Shown: positions 14,558-22,282 of the stretch, in pieces
How positions within the stretch are numbered: position 1 is the stretch's first letter
Layout of the letters: the number at the start of each line of letters is the position of its first letter
Made by a program: the position numbers and the translations under genes
Source: Treponema sp.
Lineage (GTDB): Bacteria; Spirochaetota; Spirochaetia; Treponematales; Treponemataceae
Assembly (NCBI GenBank): GCA_018384055.1
Contig: JAHAZL010000088.1
Coordinates: 1 to 25,504, forward strand
DNA length: 25,504 bases
Reading direction: 5' to 3'
The notes under the pieces: model-generated
The model's input: only the letters and a program-made list of their open reading frames with translations
Told to the model about the DNA's origin: nothing
Databases searched by the model: none

Positions 14558-16291
14558 ATGGAAGAAGTGTTTGCTAAAGCTTCCGATCTTTGGGGTGTTT
14601 GGTTCCTTATTGGAGCAGCCCTTGTTTTCTGGATGCAGTGTGGTTTCGCAATGGTTGAAACAGGTTTCACACGTGCCAAGAATACCGGTAACATTATCAT
14701 GAAGAACCTTATGGACTTCTGTATCGGTACTGTTACATTCATTCTTATTGGTTTTGGTTTTCTCCTTGGCGAAAATGCTCTTTTCGGATTCCTAGGTAAG
14801 CCTAACTGGCAGGTTTTCACAGACTATGCTTCATTCGACTGGTCTGGATTCATCTTTAACCTTGTATTCTGTGCAACAACAGCTACAATCGTTTCTGGTG
14901 CAATGGCAGAACGCACAAAGTTCCTTTCTTACTGTGTATACTCTGCAATCATTTCCGGTATCATCTACCCAATCGAAGCACACTGGACATGGGGCGGTGG
15001 ATTCCTTGCATCAATTGGATTCCATGACTTTGCAGGTTCTGCATGTATCCACATGGTAGGCGGTATCTGTGCCCTCATCGGTGCAAAAATGGTTGGACCT
15101 CGTATCGGAAAGTTCGTAAAAAAGAACGGAAAGATCACAGGCGTTAACGCTTTCCCTGGGCACAACATTCCAATCGGTGCCCTCGGTGTATTCATCCTCT
15201 GGTTGGGTTGGTACGGATTCAACGGTGCTGCAGCAACATCACTTTCACAGCTTGCATCAATCTTCGTAACAACAACAATTGCTCCTGCAATTGCAACAGT
15301 AACATGTATGATCTTTACTTGGATCAAGTTCGGTAAGCCAGATGTTTCCATGTGTCTTAACGCTTCCCTTGCAGGTCTTGTTGCAATCACGGCTCCTTGT
15401 GATGTAACAGATGCAGCTGGTGCTTGTATCATCGGTGTCGTTGCAGGTATTCTTGTTGTATTCGGTGTTTGGATGATGGACTACAAGCTCCATATCGATG
15501 ACCCGGTTGGTGCCGTAGCAGTTCACTGTCTCAACGGTATCTGGGGTACAGTAGCAACAGGTCTTTTTGCTAACCCTGCAGTTCCAGGATATTCAATCGC
15601 AGATGCAGCTGGCAAACAGATGGCTGGTGTATTCTACGGAGGTGGATTCAAGTTGCTTGGAATCCAGTTCACAGGTATCCTTGCAATCGTTCTTTGGACA
15701 GTTGTAATGATCATCATCACATTCAGCATCATCAGGAAGATCTTTGGACTCCGTGTAACAGCAGAAGAAGAAATCGTAGGTCTTGATAAGCTTGAACACG
15801 GTCTTGATTCTGGTTATGCAGGATTCTTGACACAGTACTCTGCTGACGAAATGGCAGAAGCTGCAGAAGCAGGTATCAGCATCGATCAGGCTGTTCCAGT
15901 TGTTGCTCCAGCTACAACACCAAGTTCAACAGAAAGCTCATTGCACAAGGTTGTAATCATCACACGCCAGAACAAGTTCAACACACTCAAGGTTGCAATG
16001 AACTCAATCGGCATAACAGGTATGACAGTTGTAAATGTAATGGGTTGTGGTATGCAGAAGGGGGCAAGCGAATACTACCGCGGTGTTCCAGTTGACATCC
16101 AGCTCCTTCCAAAGATCAAGGTCGAAATTGTAGTTGCAAAGGTTCCTGTAAAGGATGTTGTAGAAGCTGCAAAGAAGGCTTTGTATACAGGTCATATCGG
16201 CGACGGAAAAATCTTCGTATACGACATCGCAGATGTTATCAAGGTCAGAACCGGCGAAAGTGGTTACGACGCACTTCAGGATTCAGAATAG
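14558..16291 (+). CDS. amt: Ammonium channel with fused P-II regulatory domain (Amt-GlnK)
   Basis: A 577-aa inner-membrane ammonium channel. Residues 1 to about 415 are the eleven-helix Amt core, with the pore twin histidines at 165 and 323. A linker leads to a complete P-II domain at about 463-577, with the QKGASEYYRG T-loop region, TGHIGDGKIFVY and the nucleotide-binding RTGE. Y507 matches Tyr46 of classical P-II, but the uridylylation tyrosine (Tyr51) is Val512, so nucleotidylation control there is unlikely. The fused domain probably gates the channel directly in response to nucleotides and 2-oxoglutarate, as free GlnK does. The ATG at 14558 follows GGAGG (14546-14550). An in-frame extension to 14477 would be translated from the leader hairpin and is untypical, so I rejected it. 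Confidence 0.95.
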   Translation: MEEVFAKASDLWGVWFLIGAALVFWMQCGFAMVETGFTRAKNTGNIIMKNLMDFCIGTVTFILIGFGFLLGENALFGFLGKPNWQVFTDYASFDWSGFIFNLVFCATTATIVSGAMAERTKFLSYCVYSAIISGIIYPIEAHWTWGGGFLASIGFHDFAGSACIHMVGGICALIGAKMVGPRIGKFVKKNGKITGVNAFPGHNIPIGALGVFILWLGWYGFNGAAATSLSQLASIFVTTTIAPAIATVTCMIFTWIKFGKPDVSMCLNASLAGLVAITAPCDVTDAAGACIIGVVAGILVVFGVWMMDYKLHIDDPVGAVAVHCLNGIWGTVATGLFANPAVPGYSIADAAGKQMAGVFYGGGFKLLGIQFTGILAIVLWTVVMIIITFSIIRKIFGLRVTAEEEIVGLDKLEHGLDSGYAGFLTQYSADEMAEAAEAGISIDQAVPVVAPATTPSSTESSLHKVVIITRQNKFNTLKVAMNSIGITGMTVVNVMGCGMQKGASEYYRGVPVDIQLLPKIKVEIVVAKVPVKDVVEAAKKALYTGHIGDGKIFVYDIADVIKVRTGESGYDALQDSE

Positions 16292-16295
16292 TCTA

Positions 16296-16336
16296 ATTGC
16301 GAATCCTTATAGAATCGTCATAAGCTAGATCGCAAT
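16296..16336 (+). other. Nested hairpin in the amt 3' region
   Basis: ATTGCGA (16296-16302) pairs perfectly with TCGCAAT (16330-16336). Inside it CTTAT (16306-16310) pairs with ATAAG (16320-16324). There is no T-tract; the terminator proper follows four bases later. It may stabilise the 3' end of the message. Confidence 0.4.
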
Positions 16337-16339
16337 CTA

Positions 16340-16370
16340 TCCCCTGACAGTAATGCCAGGGGATTTTTTT
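16340..16370 (+). terminator. Intrinsic terminator after amt
   Basis: TCCCCTG (16340-16346) pairs with CAGGGGA (16357-16363), with a further CA/TG pair inside a mismatch, followed by seven Ts. It separates the nitrogen genes from the uracil operon, which has its own promoter immediately after. Confidence 0.9.
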
Positions 16371-16371
16371 A

Positions 16372-16400
16372 TAAACAAAAAGTTAAAGTTGTTGTATAAT
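16372..16400 (+). promoter_or_regulatory. uraA-upp promoter (sigma70 type)
   Basis: TAAACA at 16372-16377 (four of six matches to the -35 consensus) and a perfect TATAAT at 16395-16400 are separated by 17 bases. The start would be near 16407, giving a very short leader before the ribosome binding site AGAGG (16409-16413). It sits directly after a terminator, as expected for an independent operon. Confidence 0.8.
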
Positions 16401-16420
16401 GGAATTTCAGAGGCTAAATT

Positions 16421-17740
16421 ATGACTAAAACAACAATTACAGGTCCGGTTTACGATGCCCGTGAACTCGGTACACCAAAGACACTTGTGCTCGGAGTTCA
16501 GCACATGTTTGCAATGTTCGGATCAACTGTTCTTGTTCCACAGCTTACAGGATTAAGCGTTTCGGCAACACTTCTTTTTGCAGGTCTTGGAACCCTTCTG
16601 TTCCACCTTTTTTCAAAGAGAAAGGTTCCTGCATTCCTTGGTTCTTCTTTTGCTTTCCTTGCAGGTTATTTTGCAATAGCACCACACGGTGAAAAGGAAC
16701 TTCTTCCTTATGCATGTCTTGGCGTTGCTTGTTCTGCAATCCTATACTTCATTCTTGCAGGATTCATCAAAGTGTTTGGCGTAAAGAAAGTAATGAAATT
16801 CTTCCCTCCGGTTGTTACAGGTCCAATCATTGTTTCGATCGGTCTTACACTTTCACAGTCTGCAGTAAACAGCTGTTCAACAAACTGGATCATCGCCCTC
16901 GTTGCGATTCTTGTAATCGTTGTCCTTAATATCTGGGGAAAGGGAATGGTAAAGATCCTTCCGATTCTTCTTGCTGCAATTGCATCTTATATCGTTGCCG
17001 TACTCATGGGAAAGGTTGATTTCAGTCCAGTTGCAAATGCTTCCTGGATTGGACTTCCTGTAAAGGCAGAAGACACTGTTTTTTCAATCTTCAAGAATCC
17101 TGATACATCCCTCATCATTACATCGATCATTACAATCATGCCGCTTGCCATCGCAACAATGATGGAACACATCGGTGACATCGCTGCAATTTCATCAACT
17201 GTAAACAAGAACTTCTTTGATGACCCGGGCCTTCACAGAACACTTCTTGGCGACGGGCTTGCTACTCTTGCCGCATCAATTTTCGGAGCACCGGCAAATA
17301 CAACATACGGAGAAAATACTGGCGTCCTTACACTTTCAAAGGTTTATGATCCTCGTGTAATCCGCCTTGCAGCCTGCTTTGCAATTCTTTTCTCTTTCTC
17401 TCCAAAGTTTGCAGCCCTCATCAGCTGTATGCCTGCCGCAACTGTAGGCGGTATTTCCATCGTTCTTTACGGAATGATTTCTGCAGTTGGTGTACGCAAC
17501 ATCGTTGAAAGCCAGGTTAACTTCAAGGAAAGCCGCAATGTAATCATCGCAGCCCTCATCCTTGTTCTTTCAATCGGAATCAAGTTCAGCGCAGCAGGTG
17601 CAATCAACATTCACTGCGGTTCGATTACAATCGGACTTTCAGGTCTTGCAGTTGCTTCCCTTGTCGGAATCATCCTCAATGCAATTCTTCCAGCCCGTTC
17701 AGAATCTGGTGAAACTTCAATCAAAAAGGATGTTGAATAA
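16421..17740 (+). CDS. uraA: Uracil permease of the NCS2 family (UraA/PyrP)
   Basis: Inner-membrane transporter that takes up uracil, probably by proton symport. At 439 aa with many hydrophobic segments, it has the NCS2 signature PANTTYGENTG at 291-301. Glu249 (in MEHIGD) and Glu298 match the two glutamates essential in E. coli UraA. SSFAFLAG lies in the first repeat. The ATG follows AGAGG with seven bases between. The stop codon overlaps the upp start by one base (TAATG), so the two are co-translated, and the pairing with upp strongly favours uracil over xanthine as substrate. A promoter lies immediately upstream. Confidence 0.93.
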   Translation: MTKTTITGPVYDARELGTPKTLVLGVQHMFAMFGSTVLVPQLTGLSVSATLLFAGLGTLLFHLFSKRKVPAFLGSSFAFLAGYFAIAPHGEKELLPYACLGVACSAILYFILAGFIKVFGVKKVMKFFPPVVTGPIIVSIGLTLSQSAVNSCSTNWIIALVAILVIVVLNIWGKGMVKILPILLAAIASYIVAVLMGKVDFSPVANASWIGLPVKAEDTVFSIFKNPDTSLIITSIITIMPLAIATMMEHIGDIAAISSTVNKNFFDDPGLHRTLLGDGLATLAASIFGAPANTTYGENTGVLTLSKVYDPRVIRLAACFAILFSFSPKFAALISCMPAATVGGISIVLYGMISAVGVRNIVESQVNFKESRNVIIAALILVLSIGIKFSAAGAINIHCGSITIGLSGLAVASLVGIILNAILPARSESGETSIKKDVE

Positions 17741-18378
17741 TGAAAAGCGAAAACATTTTCTACCTTACCCATCCCCTCATTCAGCATAAGATTTCCCGTC
17801 TTCGTGATGAAAATACCGGTACAAACGAATTCCGCAAGCTTGTAGAAGAAATCACAATGCTCATGGGATTTGAGGCTCTTCGTGAACTTCCTGTTGAAGA
17901 TGTAGAAATCAAGACACCTATCGAAAAGTGCAGGACACCAATGCTTGCAGGACGCAAGATGGTGGTTGTTCCAATCATCCGTGCAGGCCTTGGCATGATG
18001 AACGGAATCCTTGACCTTGTTCCATCTGCAAAAGTTGGACACATTGGTCTTGCCCGCAATGAAGAAACACATCAGGCGGAAGAGTACTACTGCAAGATGC
18101 CCGACCTTCTTGACCAGCGTCCAATCATTGTTGTTGATCCGATGCTTGCAACAGGCGGTTCTGCAATCGATGCCATTTCAATGATCAAGAAACGCGGCGG
18201 AAAGAACATCAAATTTATGTGCATCATTGCTGCTCCGGAAGGACTTGAAAAACTTTCTTCAGCACATCCTGATGTAAAGATTTATGTCGGACATCTTGAC
18301 CGCTGCCTCAACGAAAATGCCTACATTTGCCCGGGTCTTGGTGATGCAGGAGACAGAATCTTCGGTACAGACAACTAA
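17740..18378 (+). CDS. upp: Uracil phosphoribosyltransferase (Upp)
   Basis: Converts uracil and PRPP to UMP, capturing the uracil brought in by the neighbouring permease. At 212 aa it matches the family. The PRPP-binding loop VVDPMLATGGSA begins at residue 131, with Asp133 and the following T/G/G/S residues in place. The upstream PIIRAGLGM stretch and a C-terminal uracil-binding GDAGDR segment are also present. The ATG shares a base with the uraA stop codon and is served by AAGGA at 17726-17730 inside uraA. No strong terminator follows; about 60 AT-rich bases lead to a small repeat element. Confidence 0.96.
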   Translation: MKSENIFYLTHPLIQHKISRLRDENTGTNEFRKLVEEITMLMGFEALRELPVEDVEIKTPIEKCRTPMLAGRKMVVVPIIRAGLGMMNGILDLVPSAKVGHIGLARNEETHQAEEYYCKMPDLLDQRPIIVVDPMLATGGSAIDAISMIKKRGGKNIKFMCIIAAPEGLEKLSSAHPDVKIYVGHLDRCLNENAYICPGLGDAGDRIFGTDN

Positions 18379-18437
18379 AATGTTTTGTCTGAATTTAAAG
18401 TTTAATTTTCAAACAGAAAAAGGATTGTCTAAAAAGA

Positions 18438-18567
18438 AAGGTCGCTGAAAAAATTCTGAAAATTGTCATTGTCTTGACCCGATAATCTATTCCTTTGCAA
18501 CATAAGGATTTGCGCAAATGGATTCCCGAGTCAAGCACAGGAATGACACACCTTTTTCAGTGTCCTC
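18438..18567. mobile_element. 130-bp MITE-like repeat, copy A
   Basis: Closely similar over its whole length to the element at 21981-22111. It begins AAGGTCGCTGAAAAA and ends TTTTTCAGTGTCCTC, imperfect inverted ends sharing a CTGAAAAA core. The interior includes a near-palindrome around GTCAAGC. TAAAAAGA (18430-18437) before it and TAGAAAGA (18569-18576) after it differ at one base and look like an aged target duplication. It has no coding capacity. It lies between upp and the lipoprotein gene. Confidence 0.75.
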
Positions 18568-18568
18568 C

Positions 18569-18597
18569 TAGAAAGATAGTCCTTTTTTTAGTATCAT
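18569..18597 (+). promoter_or_regulatory. Possible promoter of the lipoprotein gene
   Basis: TAGAAA (18569-18574) and TATCAT (18592-18597) are 17 bases apart, with four and five of six consensus matches. The start would fall on or next to the ATG at 18605, and no ribosome binding site is visible there, so the message could be leaderless. Sequence-only call. Confidence 0.35.
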
Positions 18598-18604
18598 TAG
18601 CGGT

Positions 18605-19939
18605 ATGAAAAACTCGCACAAGGTATTTACTTCTTTTTTTATTGCATTTCTTTCCATATTTTTGACTTCATGTTCTGGCATCATCGGTTATGGTGTCCTT
18701 CTTTGGAACGACAATGAACACAAACTTTCTGACGGTACAGTTGTTCCTGTTTACCTCAAGTCAAACATTTCAAAAGTATATGTAATCGGTCTTCCGGATA
18801 CAAAAGAAAAGATTGAAGTTCCCCTTTGGCAGCTTTCGTCCCCTGAAAAAAAATCAAAGGCAATTAAACGCGCGGAAAAATATGCGGAATACAAGAACAT
18901 GTATGCAAAAAGTGCCATTGACGGTCTTCCGATTCGTGCAGACAAGGTGAATACTTCAAAACAGGTTTATCGTCTCCGTAAAAACGAAACGGTTAAAACT
19001 ATGTATAAGGGTAAGGGTGTTGCTCCTCAGAAAGGTGGAGTTCCTCTTGAAGGCGAATGGCTTCATGTTCTTACCTCCAACGGAACTGAAGGCTGGTGTT
19101 TCAGCTACAATCTCCGTCTATTTGAAATGAAGGCAGAGGTTGTTGCTGAAAAATCATCAGTTGCAAGCATTGAAGAAGAAGAGGTTGATACACTCATTGA
19201 AGAAGTTCTCAATACTGCCTGGTATCCAGAATATTACAGTTCCATGATTTCTAAAAAACAGATTGACCTGGATTTCTTTAACAGTACTTACAGGTTCAAT
19301 ACGGGGTATGCAACAGGAAAGATATCCCTTGTCCTTCCTGATTTCGAAATTGAATTCCCTTACTCGGGTGTAACAAAAACAGATGAAAAGGAATATGACT
19401 TTAACAATACACCTCTTCAGCTTGTTGTCCGCAGCAAGAAATCTATTGTCATAAAATACACTGATGAAAAGGGGATGCCTAAGTCCTATAACTTTACTTC
19501 CCTTGGTGAAAAAAATCCCGAACAGTATATTTCCGAAGAAATTGTACGCAGACAGAACGAATACAAAGCAATTTCTTCTTCTGGTCCAGACTTCAAGAGC
19601 GGCAACTACGGAAAAATTTCTTTCAATGACGGAAATCAGCTTGTGTGGTCTGGCTTTAATAAACTTGTTCCTTCAGTTATTCCCGCCGGTGCAAAGGGAA
19701 ACGGCGAAGTTGAACTTAAGTATTTTGTGCCTGCTGAACTTAAGTCATCATGGGATGGAATTTTGACCTTCCGCTTTGACGGAACAGAAAAGGAAGTAAA
19801 CTTCTTCTACAAGAAGGAAGACAACGGAATCCGCTTTACACCAGGAAATGTTTCAAAACGATATGATGCAAAGACGGGAAGAAGCATAAGTTCAGTTTCC
19901 CTTCCTTCAAATTCAATGGTTCTCTTCTTCCAGAAATAG
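18605..19939 (+). CDS. Lipoprotein with bacterial SH3-like domain, function unknown
   Basis: A 444-aa exported lipoprotein. The N terminus has a Lys-rich start, a hydrophobic stretch at about 8-20 and a lipobox ending at Cys23 (FLTSC), so it should be lipid-anchored on the periplasmic side or at the surface. Residues about 108-174 look like an SH3b domain (VYRLRKNETV, EWLHVLTSNGTEGWC), a fold often involved in binding peptidoglycan or other proteins. An acidic linker with EEEEVD follows, then a region of about 250 residues rich in beta-strand-like segments that I do not recognise. No catalytic motif is seen. It lies nine bases before the ABC-F gene and probably shares its transcript, though no functional link is evident. 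The start lacks a ribosome binding site. Confidence 0.85.
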   Translation: MKNSHKVFTSFFIAFLSIFLTSCSGIIGYGVLLWNDNEHKLSDGTVVPVYLKSNISKVYVIGLPDTKEKIEVPLWQLSSPEKKSKAIKRAEKYAEYKNMYAKSAIDGLPIRADKVNTSKQVYRLRKNETVKTMYKGKGVAPQKGGVPLEGEWLHVLTSNGTEGWCFSYNLRLFEMKAEVVAEKSSVASIEEEEVDTLIEEVLNTAWYPEYYSSMISKKQIDLDFFNSTYRFNTGYATGKISLVLPDFEIEFPYSGVTKTDEKEYDFNNTPLQLVVRSKKSIVIKYTDEKGMPKSYNFTSLGEKNPEQYISEEIVRRQNEYKAISSSGPDFKSGNYGKISFNDGNQLVWSGFNKLVPSVIPAGAKGNGEVELKYFVPAELKSSWDGILTFRFDGTEKEVNFFYKKEDNGIRFTPGNVSKRYDAKTGRSISSVSLPSNSMVLFFQK

Positions 19940-19948
19940 GTTTTTTAT

Positions 19949-21901
19949 ATGGCATTCATACAGTTTTCAAAAGTTTCGCTTGCTTTCGGCGACAGGGATA
20001 TTTTAAAAGATGTTTCGGTTAACCTTGCAACTGGAACAAAGGCTGCCCTTACAGGTGCCAATGGTGCAGGAAAATCAACCCTCATAAAAATCATGGCAGG
20101 CCTCGTAGAACCGGACAGCGGTGAGCGTGTGGCTCAGAAGGATGCCCGCATTGCATATCTTCCACAGAGCGGTCTTGTTCACAGCGGCTGCACATTGAAG
20201 GAAGAAGCAGACAAGGCCTTTGAGTGGGGGTATGAAATTCAGCGCAAGGCAGATGAACTTGGGGAGCAGCTTGCATCAAATCCCGCAAATGCAGAAAAAC
20301 TTGCCGTCGAGCATTCTGAGCTTCTTGCAAAGCTTGAAGAAAGCGGCTGGTACCGCCGTGAAGTTCTTGCAGAAAGTGTCCTCATCGGTCTTGGTTTTGA
20401 GCGAAGCGATTTTACAAAACGCACCGAAGAATTTTCAGGCGGATGGCAGATGCGAATTGCCCTTGCCAAAGCCCTCATGTGCGGACCGGACATTCTTCTC
20501 CTTGACGAACCTACAAACTACCTTGATATTGAAGCCCGCAACTGGCTTGAAAAATTCCTTTCGGACTTTCACGGTGGATTCCTTCTTGTTTCCCATGACC
20601 GCTACTTCCTTGACCACACAATCAACGAAGTCTACGAACTCTTTGGAGGCGACCTTAAGCGTTATCCTGGAAACTTCAGCCACTATGAAGAAGTACGCAA
20701 GGTGGAACTTGATTCCCTTATTGCATCCTACAATCAGCAGCAGCAGGAAATCGCTCATCTTGAAGAATTCATTAACCGTTTTGGATACAAGGCAACAAAG
20801 GCTGCCCAGGCCCAGGAACGCCAGAAGATGCTGGACAAGATCCTTGAAAACAAAATTGAAATTCCTGAAAGCCTTAAGAAAATCCACTTTACTTTCCCTG
20901 CAGCTCCTCATTCAGGACAGCTTGTGCTTACACTGGAAAAAATCTGCAAGAGTTACGGCGGACCAAATGTGGTGAACAATCTTGATCTGGTAGTAGAAAA
21001 GGGCGAACGCCTTGTTGTTGCAGGCCGCAACGGTGCCGGTAAGTCTACATTGCTCAGAATGATTGCAGGTGTGGACAGCGACTACACTGGAAATGTCAAA
21101 TATGGAGCAGGCGTTTCAGTCGGTTACTTCAGTCAGGACAGCGCGGAAAAAATTTCAGGCAGCCAGACCATTCTTGAATACATGGAAGAAAGAAGCCCGT
21201 TGGATTTGATTCCAAAAATGCGCGACATGCTGGGTGCTTTCCTTTTCCGCGGCGACGATGTTTTCAAGAGCATCAACGTTCTTTCCGGCGGAGAAAAAAG
21301 CCGCATAGCACTTCTTGAACTTCTGCTCCGTCCGGTAAATCTTCTTGTCCTCGATGAACCTACAAACCACCTGGACATGCATTCAAAGGATGTTCTTCTT
21401 GAAGCACTCCAGGGTTTTGGCGGAACAGTAATTTTTGTAAGCCATGACCGCGGATTCATCGAAGACCTTTCCACAAAGGTTCTTGAACTTCATCCTGGGG
21501 TTTCCCGTGAATTCCCGGGCGACTACAAGTATTACATGCAGCGCCTTGAAGATGAAGCCAACGGAATTGTCGGTGAAACTTCTGCCGCTGATGCCCCAAA
21601 GACTGCAAAAAAAATTGAAGAGCCTGCGGAACAGAAGTCTGCCGGCAAACTTGATTATGAAGAAAAGAAAAAGATGGAGGCCGAACGCCGCAAACTTCAG
21701 AAGGAAGTGGACCGCCTTGAATCGGAAATAGCCGCCACCGAAGAAAAAAAAGCCGAACTTGAAAACCAGATGGGTCTGCCAGAAGTCTACAGCAACGGCG
21801 AAAAAGCAAAGGAAGTGCAGAAGCAGATAGAAGAACTTGCCGCAAAACTTGACGAGTTGAACGAAGCCTGGATGGAAGCCGCCGAAAAACTGGAAGGTTA
21901 A
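19949..21901 (+). CDS. ABC-F family ATPase (ribosome-associated)
   Basis: A 650-aa protein with two ABC domains and no membrane segments, the pattern of ABC-F proteins, which act on the ribosome rather than in transport. First domain: Walker A GANGAGKST at 36-44, SGGW at 163-166, DEPTN at 186-190. Second domain: Walker A GRNGAGKST at 359-367, LSGGE at 445-449, DEPTN at 469-473. The interdomain linker, rich in Gln and charged residues at about 250-310, is the region that reaches the ribosomal exit or tRNA sites in this family. The C-terminal tail (about 560-650) is strongly charged and coiled-coil-like, as in the Uup/YfmR-type members. I cannot tell housekeeping translation factor from antibiotic-protection factor. 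The start has only a weak TAGG upstream, overlapping the preceding stop. Confidence 0.92.
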   Translation: MAFIQFSKVSLAFGDRDILKDVSVNLATGTKAALTGANGAGKSTLIKIMAGLVEPDSGERVAQKDARIAYLPQSGLVHSGCTLKEEADKAFEWGYEIQRKADELGEQLASNPANAEKLAVEHSELLAKLEESGWYRREVLAESVLIGLGFERSDFTKRTEEFSGGWQMRIALAKALMCGPDILLLDEPTNYLDIEARNWLEKFLSDFHGGFLLVSHDRYFLDHTINEVYELFGGDLKRYPGNFSHYEEVRKVELDSLIASYNQQQQEIAHLEEFINRFGYKATKAAQAQERQKMLDKILENKIEIPESLKKIHFTFPAAPHSGQLVLTLEKICKSYGGPNVVNNLDLVVEKGERLVVAGRNGAGKSTLLRMIAGVDSDYTGNVKYGAGVSVGYFSQDSAEKISGSQTILEYMEERSPLDLIPKMRDMLGAFLFRGDDVFKSINVLSGGEKSRIALLELLLRPVNLLVLDEPTNHLDMHSKDVLLEALQGFGGTVIFVSHDRGFIEDLSTKVLELHPGVSREFPGDYKYYMQRLEDEANGIVGETSAADAPKTAKKIEEPAEQKSAGKLDYEEKKKMEAERRKLQKEVDRLESEIAATEEKKAELENQMGLPEVYSNGEKAKEVQKQIEELAAKLDELNEAWMEAAEKLEG

Positions 21902-21910
21902 AAATCCGTT

Positions 21911-21919
21911 TGGTAAAAT
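21911..21919 (+). promoter_or_regulatory. Possible extended -10 promoter for the broken small gene
   Basis: TGGTAAAAT fits TGnTAnnnT, an extended -10 element, and lies about 34 bases before the ATG at 21953. No good -35 is seen. It supports the idea that the interrupted reading frame downstream was once an expressed gene. Confidence 0.35.
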
Positions 21920-21952
21920 TCATGCTGGCACAAACAATAAACGGAGTTACAT

Positions 21953-22208
21953 ATGGAAAAAAATAAGATGCTGATTCTTTAAGGTCGCTGAAAAACTTCT
22001 GAAATTGTCATTATCGGGCTTGATCCGATAATCTATTTCTTTGCAATATAAGGATTTGCGAAAATGGATTCCTGCGTCAAGCACGGGAATGACACCTTTT
22101 TCAGTGGCCTCGATTCTTTTGCCGCTTGTTTCGACTATTTTCATCGTTGCTTTTTATGGAGCGACCATTCAGGAGTTGACGGAAAAAAAGACAAACTTAA
22201 CGCCATAA
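21953..22208 (+). pseudogene. Small single-pass membrane protein gene interrupted by a MITE
   Basis: An ATG at 21953 with GGAG at 21943-21946 opens a frame reading MEKNKMLIL that hits a stop exactly where the repeat element begins (21980-21982). Removing the element and one copy of the 8-bp duplication restores a continuous 38-residue frame ending at 22208. The restored segment continues LPLVSTIFIVAFYGATI, a good transmembrane helix, then a charged tail with TEKK. The original product would be a small membrane protein of unknown role. I did not recognise a family. The clean restoration of the frame is the main argument; with only 38 codons it could still be chance. Confidence 0.5.
21981..22111. 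mobile_element. 131-bp MITE-like repeat, copy B, with 8-bp target duplication
   Basis: It begins AAGGTCGCTGAAAAA and ends TTTTTCAGTGGCCTC: 15-base ends that are inverted repeats at 12 positions. It is flanked by perfect copies of GATTCTTT at 21973-21980 and 22112-22119. Internally it matches copy A closely and holds a near-palindrome around CGTCAAGC. It encodes no transposase, so it would need an enzyme supplied in trans. Short reading frames across it are incidental. Confidence 0.85.
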
Positions 22209-22249
22209 GTCAGGCAGATTAACTGTAGAATTGGAAAATCAACTAATAG

Positions 22250-22259
22250 TAAGCGCTTA
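22250..22259. promoter_or_regulatory. Perfect 10-bp palindrome TAAGCGCTTA before the methylase gene
   Basis: TAAGCGCTTA is fully self-complementary, with an AAGCGCTT core like many LacI-family operators. It lies 24 bases before the restriction-methylase start and just upstream of TAAAAT (22262-22267), a weak -10 candidate. It could be an operator controlling the module. A palindrome of this size can also occur by chance. Confidence 0.3.
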
Positions 22260-22282
22260 TGTAAAATAATTTGGAGAAAATA

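Noticed and set aside
18379..18437. Possible terminator after upp
   Set aside because: TCTG and CAGA can pair around a long AT-rich stretch, but the stem is too short and there is no proper T-tract.
20220..20975. 251-codon frame on the + strand inside the ABC-F gene
   Set aside because: It is a second-frame shadow of the ABC-F coding region; the Walker and signature motifs all lie in the other frame.
21947..22144. 65-codon frame on the minus strand
   Set aside because: It runs across the 131-bp repeat element and is a by-product of it; such frames recur wherever the repeat inserts.
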